Source: Streptomyces profundus
Lineage (GTDB): Bacteria > Actinomycetota > Actinomycetes > Streptomycetales > Streptomycetaceae
Assembly: GCF_020740535.1 (NCBI RefSeq)
Contig: NZ_CP082362.1
Coordinates: 3,160,501-3,224,500 of the forward strand
Direction: 5' to 3'
Length of the DNA stretch: 64,000 bases
This document shows positions 52,155-61,315 of the stretch, piece after piece. Position numbers and translations under genes: made by a program. Position 1 is the first letter of the stretch. Each line of letters begins with the position of its first letter. The notes beneath the pieces were generated by a model, which was not told where the DNA came from, ran no database searches, and worked only from the letters and a program-made list of their open reading frames with translations.

Positions 52155-53741
52155 ATGAAGGGCTCCCTGGCCTACAAATCGGTACAGAAGCGCGGTCTCC
52201 ACATCGGACTACTGCCCGAGATGGCCGCGGCCGTCAACCCCTCGACATCGCTCACGCTCGATCACGATCTGGACGTCTTCCCCGAGTTGGGGCGGCGCCT
52301 GACCATCGCCAGGTACGCCGAGGCGGTGGCCGAGCTGGCCGCCCGGCTCTCGGCGGCCGGCGTCCGGCCGGACGAGCGGGTCGTGATCCACAAGACCGCC
52401 AACGCCGACATCTGGATGTTCGCCGCCGCGACATCCCGCATCGGCGCCGTGCCCGTGCTGCTGTCGCCCGCGCTGGACGCGGCGACGGTGGGCGCGCTGC
52501 TTGAGCGGGTGGGCCGGCCGAGCCTGCTGACCGACGAGCGCAAGCTCGACGGACTGGCCGAGGTGCCCCTGGCGGAGTTGACGACCCGGGTGATCACCGC
52601 GACCGGCAGCCGGCCCGGCGCCGTCTCCGTGGCCGAGCTGGCCGGCTCGCCACGGGTCGGGCCCGTGGTGCGGCCGATCGACGAGGCCGCCGTGATCACC
52701 CACACCTCCGGCACCACCGGGCTGCCCAAGCTGGTCGTGCACACGGCCAGGACCCAGGGCACCCGGCTCATACCCCAGTGGCGGCTGCTGTCGCTGATGC
52801 GGCGCAAGGAGACGGTGGCCATCCATATCCCCTTCGTGCACTCGCGCATGGTGGCGGCGATGGCCCTGGCGCTGCTCAAGGAGATGCCGATACTCCTGCT
52901 GAACAACCCGGATCCGGACAGCGTCGCCGCCCAGTTCGTCACCCACCAGCCGGGGTTCGTCGAGGCGCTGCCCAACTCGCTGATGGAGTGGGAGCGGCTC
53001 ACGGAGGACCAGCGTCGGCCGTTCCGCTCGGTGAAGATCTTCAGCAGCACCTTCGACGCGATCCACCCCAGGACGATGAGCCAGCTGCTGAAGTCGTCCG
53101 ACCGGCGGGGCGCGTTCTTCTTCCAGATCTACGGGCAGAGCGAGGTGGGCCCAGCCGTGGGCCGGGCCTACTTCCGGAGCTCGGCGCACAAGGCGAACGG
53201 TCGGTGCGTCGGCTGGGCGATGCCGTTCGGCGCGGCGAAGGTCCGGGTGGTCAGCCGGGACGGCCAGCCGCCGTCCGAGCGGAACCCCGGCTTCATCGAG
53301 GTCGGTTGGCCCGGCCTGGCGAAGACCTACTTCGCCGAGCAGGGCCGGTACGACGAGAACCGGCACGGCGACTGGTGGCGCACGGGGGATGTCGGCTACC
53401 GCACCAGATTCGGCTGCCTGCACATGCTCGACCGGGAGATCGACATGATCGCCGGGCTGCGCAGCTCCCTTGAGGTCGAGGACAGCGTGCTGGGCGCGCT
53501 GGACGAGCTCACCGAGCTGGTCGTGGTGCCGGGCCCGGGCGGCGAGCCGGTTCCGGTGATCTGCACGGTCGAGGACAAGCCGCTGGACCCGGAGCGCTGG
53601 CGCGCCGCGGTCGCCGGCTTCCCGCAGCTCGCCGACCCCGTCCATATTCCCGAGTCCGAACTCCCCCGCACCGCCACGCTGAAGGTCCAGCGGGTGGAGC
53701 TGGCCCGCCGGCTCAAGGAGCAAGAGGCCGAGCGCGCCTGA
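52155..53741 (+). CDS. ANL-superfamily AMP-ligase, candidate CreM-like diazotase
   Basis: The 528-residue enzyme has the adenylation motifs ITHTSGTTGLPK (near residue 180), FQIYGQSEVGPAVG, WWRTGDVGY and a C-terminal Lys region (TATLKVQRVEL). It was started at an ATG with AAGGAG; upstream in-frame sequence looks non-coding. In cremeomycin biosynthesis a related ligase, CreM, uses ATP and nitrite to diazotise an aromatic amine. The CreE/CreD-like genes two genes downstream make that the best role here; an aryl or fatty acyl-CoA ligase is the alternative. Confidence 0.85.
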   Translation: MKGSLAYKSVQKRGLHIGLLPEMAAAVNPSTSLTLDHDLDVFPELGRRLTIARYAEAVAELAARLSAAGVRPDERVVIHKTANADIWMFAAATSRIGAVPVLLSPALDAATVGALLERVGRPSLLTDERKLDGLAEVPLAELTTRVITATGSRPGAVSVAELAGSPRVGPVVRPIDEAAVITHTSGTTGLPKLVVHTARTQGTRLIPQWRLLSLMRRKETVAIHIPFVHSRMVAAMALALLKEMPILLLNNPDPDSVAAQFVTHQPGFVEALPNSLMEWERLTEDQRRPFRSVKIFSSTFDAIHPRTMSQLLKSSDRRGAFFFQIYGQSEVGPAVGRAYFRSSAHKANGRCVGWAMPFGAAKVRVVSRDGQPPSERNPGFIEVGWPGLAKTYFAEQGRYDENRHGDWWRTGDVGYRTRFGCLHMLDREIDMIAGLRSSLEVEDSVLGALDELTELVVVPGPGGEPVPVICTVEDKPLDPERWRAAVAGFPQLADPVHIPESELPRTATLKVQRVELARRLKEQEAERA

Positions 53742-53864
53742 GGCCCGTCCGGCGGCGGAGTCCGCCACGGCCACCGAGCCGACCCATTCCTCATCGAGGT
53801 GGCGCACCGGTGCCTTCCGGTGCGCCACGGCGGTGGATCAACCAACTCGAAAGGGACCAGTGCA

Positions 53865-54935
53865 ATGACATCTGAAGCCACCCTCGGGCGATTTCGCGAG
53901 TACATGGTGGGGCCCTCGCGCTTTATGACCCTGCTGTCCTGTTTTGAGCTGGGCATCATCGACCGACTCCGGGCGACCCCCGGCCTGACGGCTGACAAGC
54001 TGGGCGCCGCCGTGGGTGCCAAGCCGGACGCCGTGGAGCAGCTCCTGCACCTGCTGGTCAAGGAGGGCTTTGTCGCGCTCGACGAGAAGTCGGGCGGCTA
54101 CTCCCTCGACGCGCTCGCCGAGGTCCCCGAGCTCGACCTCCGCCGGGCGCTCACCTATATGAACATGATCAAGGTGGTCGCGCTCCGACAGTTCTTCTAC
54201 CTCACGGACAGCGTGCGGACCGGCAGCCTCGTCGGCCTCAAGGAGCTGTACGGGGCCGAGGGCACGCTCTACGGAGCGGTGGCCGAGCACCGCGATCTGC
54301 GGGAGTCCTGGGCCACGTTGATGGACACCGTCACCGCGCACATCGACCCCTGGTTCTTCGGCAACATCGACGTGCCGGCCGGCGCCCAGGTGCTGGACCT
54401 CGCCGGCAACACCGGCCTCGGCGCGATCCACACCTACCAGCACAAGACCTCTCCCGGGCTGCGGGTGACCACCTTCGACCTGCCGGAGAAGGAGCAGGAC
54501 GCGCTGGAGAACTTCCGGTCCCACGGCCTGGAGGAGCACCTCTCGTTCATCGGGGGCAACGTCTTCGACGAGATCCCCAAGGGCTTCGACATCGTGCTGA
54601 TCAAGCACTTCCTCGACATGTTCGACCGGGACGACGTCTTCCGGATCCTGTCGGGAGTCAACGCGTCGCTGGAGGTCGGCGGCCAGGTCAACATCATGGT
54701 GCCGGTCTATCCCGAGGACATCAGGGACACCGACAACTACAACGTCGACTTCTTCCCGGCCTTCTTCATCGGCGCCACCATGGGCCAGGGCGGGCCGCAG
54801 AAGCTGTCCGTCTACCAGAGCTGGCTGGAGGAGTGCGGGTTCGAGGTCACCAAGGCCATCACCAAGTCGGCCGCCGAGATCCCGCCGGACGTCATCCCCG
54901 TCCAGGCCATCCTCTGCGCGACCAAGGTCCGCTGA
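53865..54935 (+). CDS. SAM-dependent methyltransferase
   Basis: The 356-residue protein has a winged-helix dimerisation domain and a Rossmann fold with QVLDLAGNTGLGAIHTYQ as the SAM motif. The GGxGG core is altered to AGNTG. It would be the second pathway methyltransferase, perhaps C-methylating the ring. It follows the ligase in the same direction. Confidence 0.84.
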   Translation: MTSEATLGRFREYMVGPSRFMTLLSCFELGIIDRLRATPGLTADKLGAAVGAKPDAVEQLLHLLVKEGFVALDEKSGGYSLDALAEVPELDLRRALTYMNMIKVVALRQFFYLTDSVRTGSLVGLKELYGAEGTLYGAVAEHRDLRESWATLMDTVTAHIDPWFFGNIDVPAGAQVLDLAGNTGLGAIHTYQHKTSPGLRVTTFDLPEKEQDALENFRSHGLEEHLSFIGGNVFDEIPKGFDIVLIKHFLDMFDRDDVFRILSGVNASLEVGGQVNIMVPVYPEDIRDTDNYNVDFFPAFFIGATMGQGGPQKLSVYQSWLEECGFEVTKAITKSAAEIPPDVIPVQAILCATKVR

Positions 54936-55013
54936 CCCGTCGTCTGCTGAGCGCCGCCGGCGGGGACACCGCCCGCCGGGGCGCCCTGTGCCGGGACAAC
55001 GACCGTTCAGGAA

Positions 55014-55087
55014 CTGGCCCTTGAGGAAGGGCCAGGAAACGCCGAGGCCACCGGGCCGTTCCACCGCTGAGCGGTGAGGCGGCCCGG
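55014..55087 (+). terminator. Two tandem hairpins between methyltransferase and flavoprotein genes
   Basis: The first has a 9-bp stem CTGGCCCTT/AAGGGCCAG with a 4-nt loop. The second has CCGGGCCG/CGGCCCGG arms enclosing ACCGCT/AGCGGT. They occupy the 358-nt gap and suggest that the creE-creD-like pair has its own promoter. The rest of the gap shows nothing recognisable. Confidence 0.6.
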
Positions 55088-55293
55088 CGGTCCTGGTACC
55101 GTTCGCCCGTTCCACGGCGCTCCACCGTCGCGCGCCACCGAGCCACCGCGCACACCGCCCCAAGTCCGCCCGCGACACGGCCCGTTGCGCTCCGTCCTGA
55201 CCGCACCCCGCCTGACCCACTGCCCCCGGTTCACCGCCAACCCTTGTCCGACGGCGGGCTCAAGGCGTTCGAACCTACGTTGAGGAGTTGTTG

Positions 55294-57321
55294 GTGCTTA
55301 ACGTCTGTATCGTCGGCACAGGACCACGCGGACTCTCCGTCCTGGAACGCGTCTGTGCCAACGAACGAAAGTCGCCGGGCCACCAGGCGGTGACCGTGCA
55401 CATCGTGGATCCCTACCAGCCGGGCCCGGGCAAGGTGTGGCGCACCGACCAGTCGCGCCATCTGCTGATGAACACCGTGGCCTCGCAGGTCACCGTCTAC
55501 ACCGACGACAGCGTGGTGATGGACGGCCCCGTGGAGGTCGGCCCCAGCCTCCACGAGTGGGCGGCCGACCTCGCCAAGCGCGCCGACGCGCCCGAGGTGC
55601 GCGCCCGCCACTCGGAGCAGACGTTGAGCGAGGCCCGCCGCCTGGGCCCCGACGCCTACCCGACGCGCGCGTTCTTCGGCGACTATCTGGCGGACGCCTT
55701 CCAGACGATCGCCGACGGCGCGCCCGCCCATGTCACCATCGTCGAACACCGCACCAGGGCCATCGCGTTGACCGAGGAGCCAGGCGACGGCGGCGCCCAG
55801 TCGCTCGCCCTGGCCGACGGCACCCGGCTCACCGGCCTCGACGCCGTGGTCCTCGCGCTGGGCCATGTGCCGGCCCGACCCACCCGGCGGGAGGCCACGT
55901 TGGCCGAGGCCGCCGCCGCGCACGGCCTGCGCTACTTCGCGCCGGCGAACCCGGCGGACGTGGACTTCTCCGCGATCGAACCGGGCGAGACCACGTTCGT
56001 CCGCGGCCTGGGGCTGAACTTCTTCGATGTGCTCTCGCTGCTCACCGAGGGGCGCGGGGGCGTCTTCGAACGGGTCGGCGACGCGCTGCGCTACCGCCCT
56101 TCGGGCCGGGAGCCGCATATCGTCGCCGGCTCCCGGCGCGGCGTGCCCTACCACGCGCGCGGCGAGAACCAGAAGGGCCCGTACGGCCGTTACATGCCCA
56201 GGCTGCTCACCCTGGAGCGGATCGCCCGGCTGCACGAGCGGGCCGCCGTGGGCGAGCGGCTGCACTTCGCCACCGACCTCTGGCCGCTGATCGCCAAGGA
56301 GGTGGAGAGCGTCTACTACGGCACGCTGCTCGCCGTGCGGGGGCGCGGCCGGGAGCGCGAGGCGTTCGTCCGCCGCTATCTGGCCGCCGAGGGGCGCGCG
56401 GCGGAGGGCGCGTTGCTCGATGCCACCGGCATCGCCCCGGGCGACCGCTGGGACTGGGAGACCATCGCCCACCCCTATCGCGACCGCGTCTTCGCCGACC
56501 GCGCCGACTTCCACGCCTGGCTGCTCGACCACCTCGCCGCCGACGTCCGCGAGGCCAGGGCGGGCAATGTCGACAGCCCGCTGAAGTCGGCGCTCGACGT
56601 GCTGCGGGATCTGCGCAACGAGATACGGCTGGCCGTCGACCACGGCCGGCTGGCCGGCGACTCCTACCGCGACGACCTCCAGTCCTGGTACACCCCACTG
56701 AACGCCTTCCTCTCCATCGGCCCGCCCGTCTCCCGCATCGAGGAGCTGATCGCGCTGCTCAAGGCCGGCGTGGTCGAGGTCCTCGGCCCCCAGGTGCGGC
56801 TCGCCGCGCCCGATCCGGGGCGCCGACTCCCGCCGGGCGAGGCGGCGTTCACCGCCGTCTCGACGGCGGTCCCCGGGCCGCCGGTGGTGGCCACCACCGT
56901 GGTCGAGGCGCGGCTCCAGGAGCCCGATCTGCCGCGCACGGCCGAGCCGTTGCTGCGCGATCTGGTGGAGCGCGGGGAGGCGTCCAGGCACCGCGTCGAC
57001 GGCAGCTGCGGCACCCGTTACGAGATGACCGGGCTGGCCGTCACCGAACGCCCCTACCAGCTGATCGACGGGGCCGGCCGCCCGCACCCACGGCGCTTCG
57101 CCTACGGTGTGCCCACGGAGACCGTGCACTGGGTGACCGCCGCCGGAATCCGTCCCGGCGTCAACTCCGTGACGCTGGGCGACGCGGACGCCATCGCCCG
57201 CGCCGTGCTCGCGCTCGCCGCCCACGGCACAGGTGCGATGACCATCCCGAGCAGGACCCCGGAGGCGCCCGCGGCCGGGGACAGCACCCCGCCCGCCGAC
57301 CCCGTCGAGGTGACCGCGTGA
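55294..57321 (+). CDS. CreE-like flavin monooxygenase (aspartate to nitrosuccinate)
   Basis: The 675-residue flavoprotein begins VLNVCIVGTGPRGLSVLERV with an FAD-binding motif and is of the NAD_binding_9 type to which CreE belongs. It is paired with a CreD-like lyase through a 4-nt GTGA overlap, the same pair that makes nitrous acid from L-aspartate in cremeomycin biosynthesis. The GTG start with TGAGGAG six nt upstream is preferred over TTG codons just before it. A paralogue lies at 22844-24730. Confidence 0.88.
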   Translation: MLNVCIVGTGPRGLSVLERVCANERKSPGHQAVTVHIVDPYQPGPGKVWRTDQSRHLLMNTVASQVTVYTDDSVVMDGPVEVGPSLHEWAADLAKRADAPEVRARHSEQTLSEARRLGPDAYPTRAFFGDYLADAFQTIADGAPAHVTIVEHRTRAIALTEEPGDGGAQSLALADGTRLTGLDAVVLALGHVPARPTRREATLAEAAAAHGLRYFAPANPADVDFSAIEPGETTFVRGLGLNFFDVLSLLTEGRGGVFERVGDALRYRPSGREPHIVAGSRRGVPYHARGENQKGPYGRYMPRLLTLERIARLHERAAVGERLHFATDLWPLIAKEVESVYYGTLLAVRGRGREREAFVRRYLAAEGRAAEGALLDATGIAPGDRWDWETIAHPYRDRVFADRADFHAWLLDHLAADVREARAGNVDSPLKSALDVLRDLRNEIRLAVDHGRLAGDSYRDDLQSWYTPLNAFLSIGPPVSRIEELIALLKAGVVEVLGPQVRLAAPDPGRRLPPGEAAFTAVSTAVPGPPVVATTVVEARLQEPDLPRTAEPLLRDLVERGEASRHRVDGSCGTRYEMTGLAVTERPYQLIDGAGRPHPRRFAYGVPTETVHWVTAAGIRPGVNSVTLGDADAIARAVLALAAHGTGAMTIPSRTPEAPAAGDSTPPADPVEVTA

Positions 57322-58754
57322 CCCCGGACAGCCCCCCGCCCAGCGACCCGACCGGACACGGCCCCGACGCGGGGCTGCTCTCCCCGGTCCGGGCCGGCAC
57401 CCCCGCCGAGGCGGCGACCTCCGACCTGGCCTGGCTCCAGGCGATGCTCGACGCCGAGGCGGCCCTCGTCCGCGCCCAGTCCACCCTCGGCACCGTGCCC
57501 GCTTCGGCCGCCGCCGCCATCACCGAGGCCGCCCGCGCCGAACGGCTCGACGTGCGCGAACTCTCCGTCGCCGCCCGGGAGACGGCCAATCCGGTGGTCG
57601 GCCTGGTCCGCGCGCTCACCCGGGTCGTCGCGGCGGATTCGCCCGAGGCCGCCGAGTACGTGCACCACGGCTCCACCAGCCAGGACGTCTTCGACACTGG
57701 CGCCATGCTGGTCGCCGCCCGCACGCTGCGCCTGATCCACGCCGATCTGGCACGCGCCGCCGCCGCGCTCGGCGACCTCGCGGCCCGGCACCGCGACACC
57801 GCGATGGCCGGACGCACCCTCGCGCTGCACGCGGTGCCCACCACCTTCGGCCTGAAGGCCGCCGGCTGGCGTCGGCTGCTGCTGGACGCCGGGGACCGGG
57901 TGGGCGCCGTCCTCGACGGCGGCCTGCCCGTCTCGCTCGGCGGCGCCGCCGGAACCCTCGCGGGCTATCTGGAGTTCGCCGTCGGCGGCGTCGAGGAACC
58001 GCCCAGCCCTGAGGCCACCGACGCCTATGTGGAACGGCTGCTGGACGCCTACGCCGCCGAGACGGGCCTGGCCCGCCCGCCGCTGCCCTGGCACGCGCTG
58101 CGCACCCCGATGGCCGATCTGGCCGCCGCCCTCGCCTTCGTCGCCGGCGCGCTCGGCAAGATCGCGGTGGACGTCCAGTCGCTGACCAGGACGGAGGTCG
58201 GCGAGGTCACCGAGCCGGCCGTCGAGGGGCGCGGCGCGTCCTCCGCCATGCCGCACAAGCGCAACCCGGTGCTGGCCACCCTGCTGCGCAGCGCCGCGCT
58301 CCAGGTGCCGGTGCTGGCCGCCGGGCTCACCCAGTGCCTGGTCACCGAGGACGAACGCTCGGCCGGCGTCTGGCACGCCGAGTGGCAGCTGCTCCGCGAG
58401 TGCCTACGGCTGGCTGGCGGCGCCGCGCACACGGCGGTCGAGCTGTCCGAGGGCCTGGTGGTGCGGCCCGAACGGATGCGGGCGAACCTGGATCTGACGG
58501 GCAGTCAGGTGGTCTCCGAGCGGGTCTCCGCCACCCTGGCGCCCAAGCTCGGCAAGGCCCGCGCCAAGGCGCTCCTCACCCGCGCCTCGGCCGAGGCCGA
58601 GCGCACCGGGCGACCGTTGGCCGACGCCCTCGCCACCCTGCCCGAGGTGGCCGAACACCTCACCGACGCGCAGGTCAGGCGGCTGCTCGACCCCACCGGC
58701 TACACGGGCGCCGCGGGCACGCTGGTCGACCGGGAGCTGGGCGAAGGGCCCTGA
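57318..58754 (+). CDS. CreD-like nitrosuccinate lyase (aspartase/fumarase superfamily)
   Basis: The 478-residue protein has the superfamily signature SSAMPHKRNP near residue 306, YVHHGSTSQDVFDTGAM near residue 112 and LALHAVPTTFGLKAAGWRR. These resemble 3-carboxymuconate cycloisomerase, the subgroup of CreD. It would release nitrite from nitrosuccinate, leaving fumarate. Translation is coupled to the CreE-like gene. Its last 55 nt overlap the convergent P450 gene. Confidence 0.88.
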   Translation: MTPDSPPPSDPTGHGPDAGLLSPVRAGTPAEAATSDLAWLQAMLDAEAALVRAQSTLGTVPASAAAAITEAARAERLDVRELSVAARETANPVVGLVRALTRVVAADSPEAAEYVHHGSTSQDVFDTGAMLVAARTLRLIHADLARAAAALGDLAARHRDTAMAGRTLALHAVPTTFGLKAAGWRRLLLDAGDRVGAVLDGGLPVSLGGAAGTLAGYLEFAVGGVEEPPSPEATDAYVERLLDAYAAETGLARPPLPWHALRTPMADLAAALAFVAGALGKIAVDVQSLTRTEVGEVTEPAVEGRGASSAMPHKRNPVLATLLRSAALQVPVLAAGLTQCLVTEDERSAGVWHAEWQLLRECLRLAGGAAHTAVELSEGLVVRPERMRANLDLTGSQVVSERVSATLAPKLGKARAKALLTRASAEAERTGRPLADALATLPEVAEHLTDAQVRRLLDPTGYTGAAGTLVDRELGEGP

Positions 58755-59956
58755 GGCCCCTCCGCGACCACGGCGAGCGGGGAGAACCTGACCGGCAGCC
58801 TGGCCAGCGCGCGGTGGAACGGGCCGGGACGCCAGACCAGTTCGGACGGCTCGGTCGCCAGCTCCATATCGCTGAGGTGGCTGGTCAGTTGCTCGATCGC
58901 GGTGATCGCGATCAGCAGCGCCGGCTGGCGCGCCGGACAGCCGTGCGGGCCGGCCGCCCAGGCGAGATGCGCGTTCTCCCCCGCGCGCGCCGGATCGTCC
59001 CCGGCCGGCGTCCTCGTCTGGCTGTTGGCCGCTGCGTAGGAGACCAGCAGGAGTTGTCCCGCGCGCAGCCGGCGCCCGTGGAACTCCATGTCGCGGCGCG
59101 GATAGTGCGCGGAGAAGTTCGCGAACGGCGGGTCCTCCCAGAGGACTTCGGTGATCGCCTGGTGCGCGGTCATGGCGCCGCCGTAGAGCGACCCGGCGTA
59201 GCGGGGGTCGGTCAGCATCCGCAGCAGCGCGTTGCCGATCAGATTGGTGCTCGGCTCATGGCCCGCGCTCATGGTGAGCGTGATCTGCCGGATCGCCTCG
59301 TCGTTGTCCAGGCCCGCCGGATGGGCCAGGAACCACGAGGTCAGATCGCGGCGCGGCGCCGCACGGCGGTCGGCCACCAGCCGGGTGACCACGGCGACCA
59401 GATCCGCGTAGGCCGCCGCGGCGTCCTGCGTCGAGTTGACCATGCCGGCGATGCCGGCGACCAGCCGGTCGCTGTCCGTATCGGGCACGCCGAACCAGCT
59501 GTTGAAGACCCGCAGCGGCAACTGCCGCGCGTACTGGGCCACCAGATCCGCCTCGCCGGCGCCGGCGAAGTCCCGCAGCAACAGCCGTGCCGCGTCGGCC
59601 ACTTGGCGCTGGAGCACATGGGGCTCGATCATGGCCAGGCTGTCGGTGATCGCCGCCCGGTAGCGGGCATGCGTCTCCCCGTCGCTGAACAGCGCCGTCG
59701 GCCGGTAGCCCAGCATCGGCAGGATCGGCGAGTCGGGCGGCACGGTGGCCTGCCAGCCGCGCGGATCCTTGGAGAAGCTGTCGGCGTCCCGCAGCAGATC
59801 CAACGCCGCCTGGTAGTCGATGACCAGCAGCGCCTCCACGCCGGGCGCCAACTCCACGGGCGCGAGCGGCCCATGGGCGCGCAGCCGCCGGTAGTGACCG
59901 GCCGGATCGGCCGCGAAGTCGGGGCCGTACAGGGCGAGTGGGGCGCCGGTCGTCAT
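58700..59956 (-). CDS. Cytochrome P450 of the conservon, lacking the ExxR motif (CYP157-like)
   Basis: The 418-residue P450 has the haem Cys in AAGPHGCPA near residue 338 and an I-helix segment MSAGHEPSTN. In the K-helix the usual ExxR reads EVLW, so the Arg is lost. The CYP157 family of actinobacterial conservons is known to lack ExxR, which fits. It lies 9 nt after the GTPase gene as the last conservon member. Its substrate is unknown; a link to the adjacent cluster is possible but not needed. Confidence 0.88.
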   Translation of the reverse strand: MTTGAPLALYGPDFAADPAGHYRRLRAHGPLAPVELAPGVEALLVIDYQAALDLLRDADSFSKDPRGWQATVPPDSPILPMLGYRPTALFSDGETHARYRAAITDSLAMIEPHVLQRQVADAARLLLRDFAGAGEADLVAQYARQLPLRVFNSWFGVPDTDSDRLVAGIAGMVNSTQDAAAAYADLVAVVTRLVADRRAAPRRDLTSWFLAHPAGLDNDEAIRQITLTMSAGHEPSTNLIGNALLRMLTDPRYAGSLYGGAMTAHQAITEVLWEDPPFANFSAHYPRRDMEFHGRRLRAGQLLLVSYAAANSQTRTPAGDDPARAGENAHLAWAAGPHGCPARQPALLIAITAIEQLTSHLSDMELATEPSELVWRPGPFHRALARLPVRFSPLAVVAEGPQGPSPSSRSTSVPAAPV

Positions 59957-59965
59957 GGCTGGTCC

Positions 59966-60556
59966 TTACGGCAGTCGGGTCAGAACATGCTCGGCCAACG
60001 CGATCAACGCCGCGACGCCGCCTCGGCGTTCCCGCGCGTCACACTGCACGAGCGGGGTGCCGGGGTGCAGATCGAGATGCCCGCGCAACACCTCGTCGTC
60101 GTACGCGGGCGCGTCGGGGAACCGGTTGACGGCCACGGCGTACGGCAACCCCTGCTCCTCCACCGCGTCCATCACGGGGAACGAGTCGGCCAACCGCCGC
60201 GTGTCGGCGAGCACCAGCGCGCCGAGCGCGCCCCTGGCGATGTCCTCCCACAGGGGGAAGAACCGCTCCTGCCCCGGCGTGCCGAAGAGATAGAGCACCA
60301 CGTCGTCCGGCACGGTGAGCCGGCCGAAGTCCACGGCCACGGTCGTGGTCGTCTTCGCCGGCACCCCGGAGAGATCGTCCAACTCGGCGCCCGACCGCGT
60401 CATCACCTCCTCGGTGTGCAGGGGGCGAATCTCGGACAGGGTACGGATCAGGGTGGTCTTGCCGACTCCGAAGGGGCCGGTGACCACCAGTTTCATCAGG
60501 GTCTGCCCGCCGGCTGGCAGGTATCCGACCCGGTCAACGGAGGGCGCGGAGTCCAA
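59966..60556 (-). CDS. Conservon GTPase (CvnD-like)
   Basis: The 196-residue Ras/MglA-like protein has the P-loop GPFGVGKTT, switch region TTTVAVDFGRL, Walker B GTPGQERF and the guanine motif NRFPDA (NKxD variant). A TTG start with AGAGG was used; an ATG 20 codons later is possible. It overlaps the DUF742 gene by 23 nt. Confidence 0.9.
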   Translation of the reverse strand: MDSAPSVDRVGYLPAGGQTLMKLVVTGPFGVGKTTLIRTLSEIRPLHTEEVMTRSGAELDDLSGVPAKTTTTVAVDFGRLTVPDDVVLYLFGTPGQERFFPLWEDIARGALGALVLADTRRLADSFPVMDAVEEQGLPYAVAVNRFPDAPAYDDEVLRGHLDLHPGTPLVQCDARERRGGVAALIALAEHVLTRLP

Positions 60557-60890
60557 CGAGAAGCCTCTCGACGAGCGAACGGTCGATCTCCTGTGCCGGA
60601 GGCACCGGCGGGCGGGCGTGCAGATGGCCGCGTTCGATCAGATCGGCGGCCAGGATGACGGTGGCGCTCACCGGCAGGCGCAGATGGGCGGCGCACTCCA
60701 CCAGACTGAGCGCGCCGGGCTCCAACAACGCGCACAGGCCACGGTGTTCGGGCCCCAACCCACCGCCGGGGCCCGGCGGCTCCACCAGGACCAGCACCGT
60801 CAACCGCTCCAGGTCCGGACGCCGCGCGACCGGACGGCCCCCCGTCACCAGATAGGCGGGAACCAGTCGGCGTCGCGGCGCGCGGCTCAT
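60534..60890 (-). CDS. Conservon DUF742 protein (CvnC-like)
   Basis: The 118-residue protein begins MSRAPRRRLVPAYLVTGGRP and carries the DUF742 winged-helix core (ALSLVECAAHLRLPVSATVI, LIERGHL). It lies between roadblock and GTPase genes, as in all conservons, with a 4-nt overlap at its start. Confidence 0.9.
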   Translation of the reverse strand: MSRAPRRRLVPAYLVTGGRPVARRPDLERLTVLVLVEPPGPGGGLGPEHRGLCALLEPGALSLVECAAHLRLPVSATVILAADLIERGHLHARPPVPPAQEIDRSLVERLLVGLRALR

Positions 60891-61315
60891 GGCGTGGCGG
60901 CGGCATCCGGCTGACGGGCGGGGGCAGCCATCGCCCTGGCCAGCGCGGCGACCTGCACCTGCATCTGGTAGGCGATATTGCCCAGTTGGGCCTCCGGATC
61001 GGCGAAGAGCGCCAGCGAGGTGTTCTGCCCGGCGGGCACCACGATGGCGAACCCCTCCTTCGACTCCACCACCGTCTGCTGGAGGCCGGGCGCCTCCTCG
61101 TCCGTGAACGAGGTGGTGAACGCGCGCGCGGCGGCGTGCAACGTCGCCGTCATCGCGGCCACCCGCTCGGCCGACGCCCGGCCCAGCCCGGGTGAACTGC
61201 CCTCGACCAGACCGTCGCCGGTGGCGATCACCGCGTGCCGGACCCCCGGCAGCTCCAGCAGGGGTGTGAGGACCCAGGCCAGGCCATCGTCCGCGCGGAC
61301 ATCTCTGGTGGTCAC
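60887..61315 (-). CDS. Roadblock/LC7-domain protein (CvnB-like)
   Basis: The 142-residue protein has a roadblock domain (LLELPGVRHAVIATGDGLVE, GAFAIVVP-like strand). It likely acts as GTPase-activating partner of the CvnD-like protein. The GTG start overlaps the kinase stop. Confidence 0.9.
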   Translation of the reverse strand: MTTRDVRADDGLAWVLTPLLELPGVRHAVIATGDGLVEGSSPGLGRASAERVAAMTATLHAAARAFTTSFTDEEAPGLQQTVVESKEGFAIVVPAGQNTSLALFADPEAQLGNIAYQMQVQVAALARAMAAPARQPDAAATP

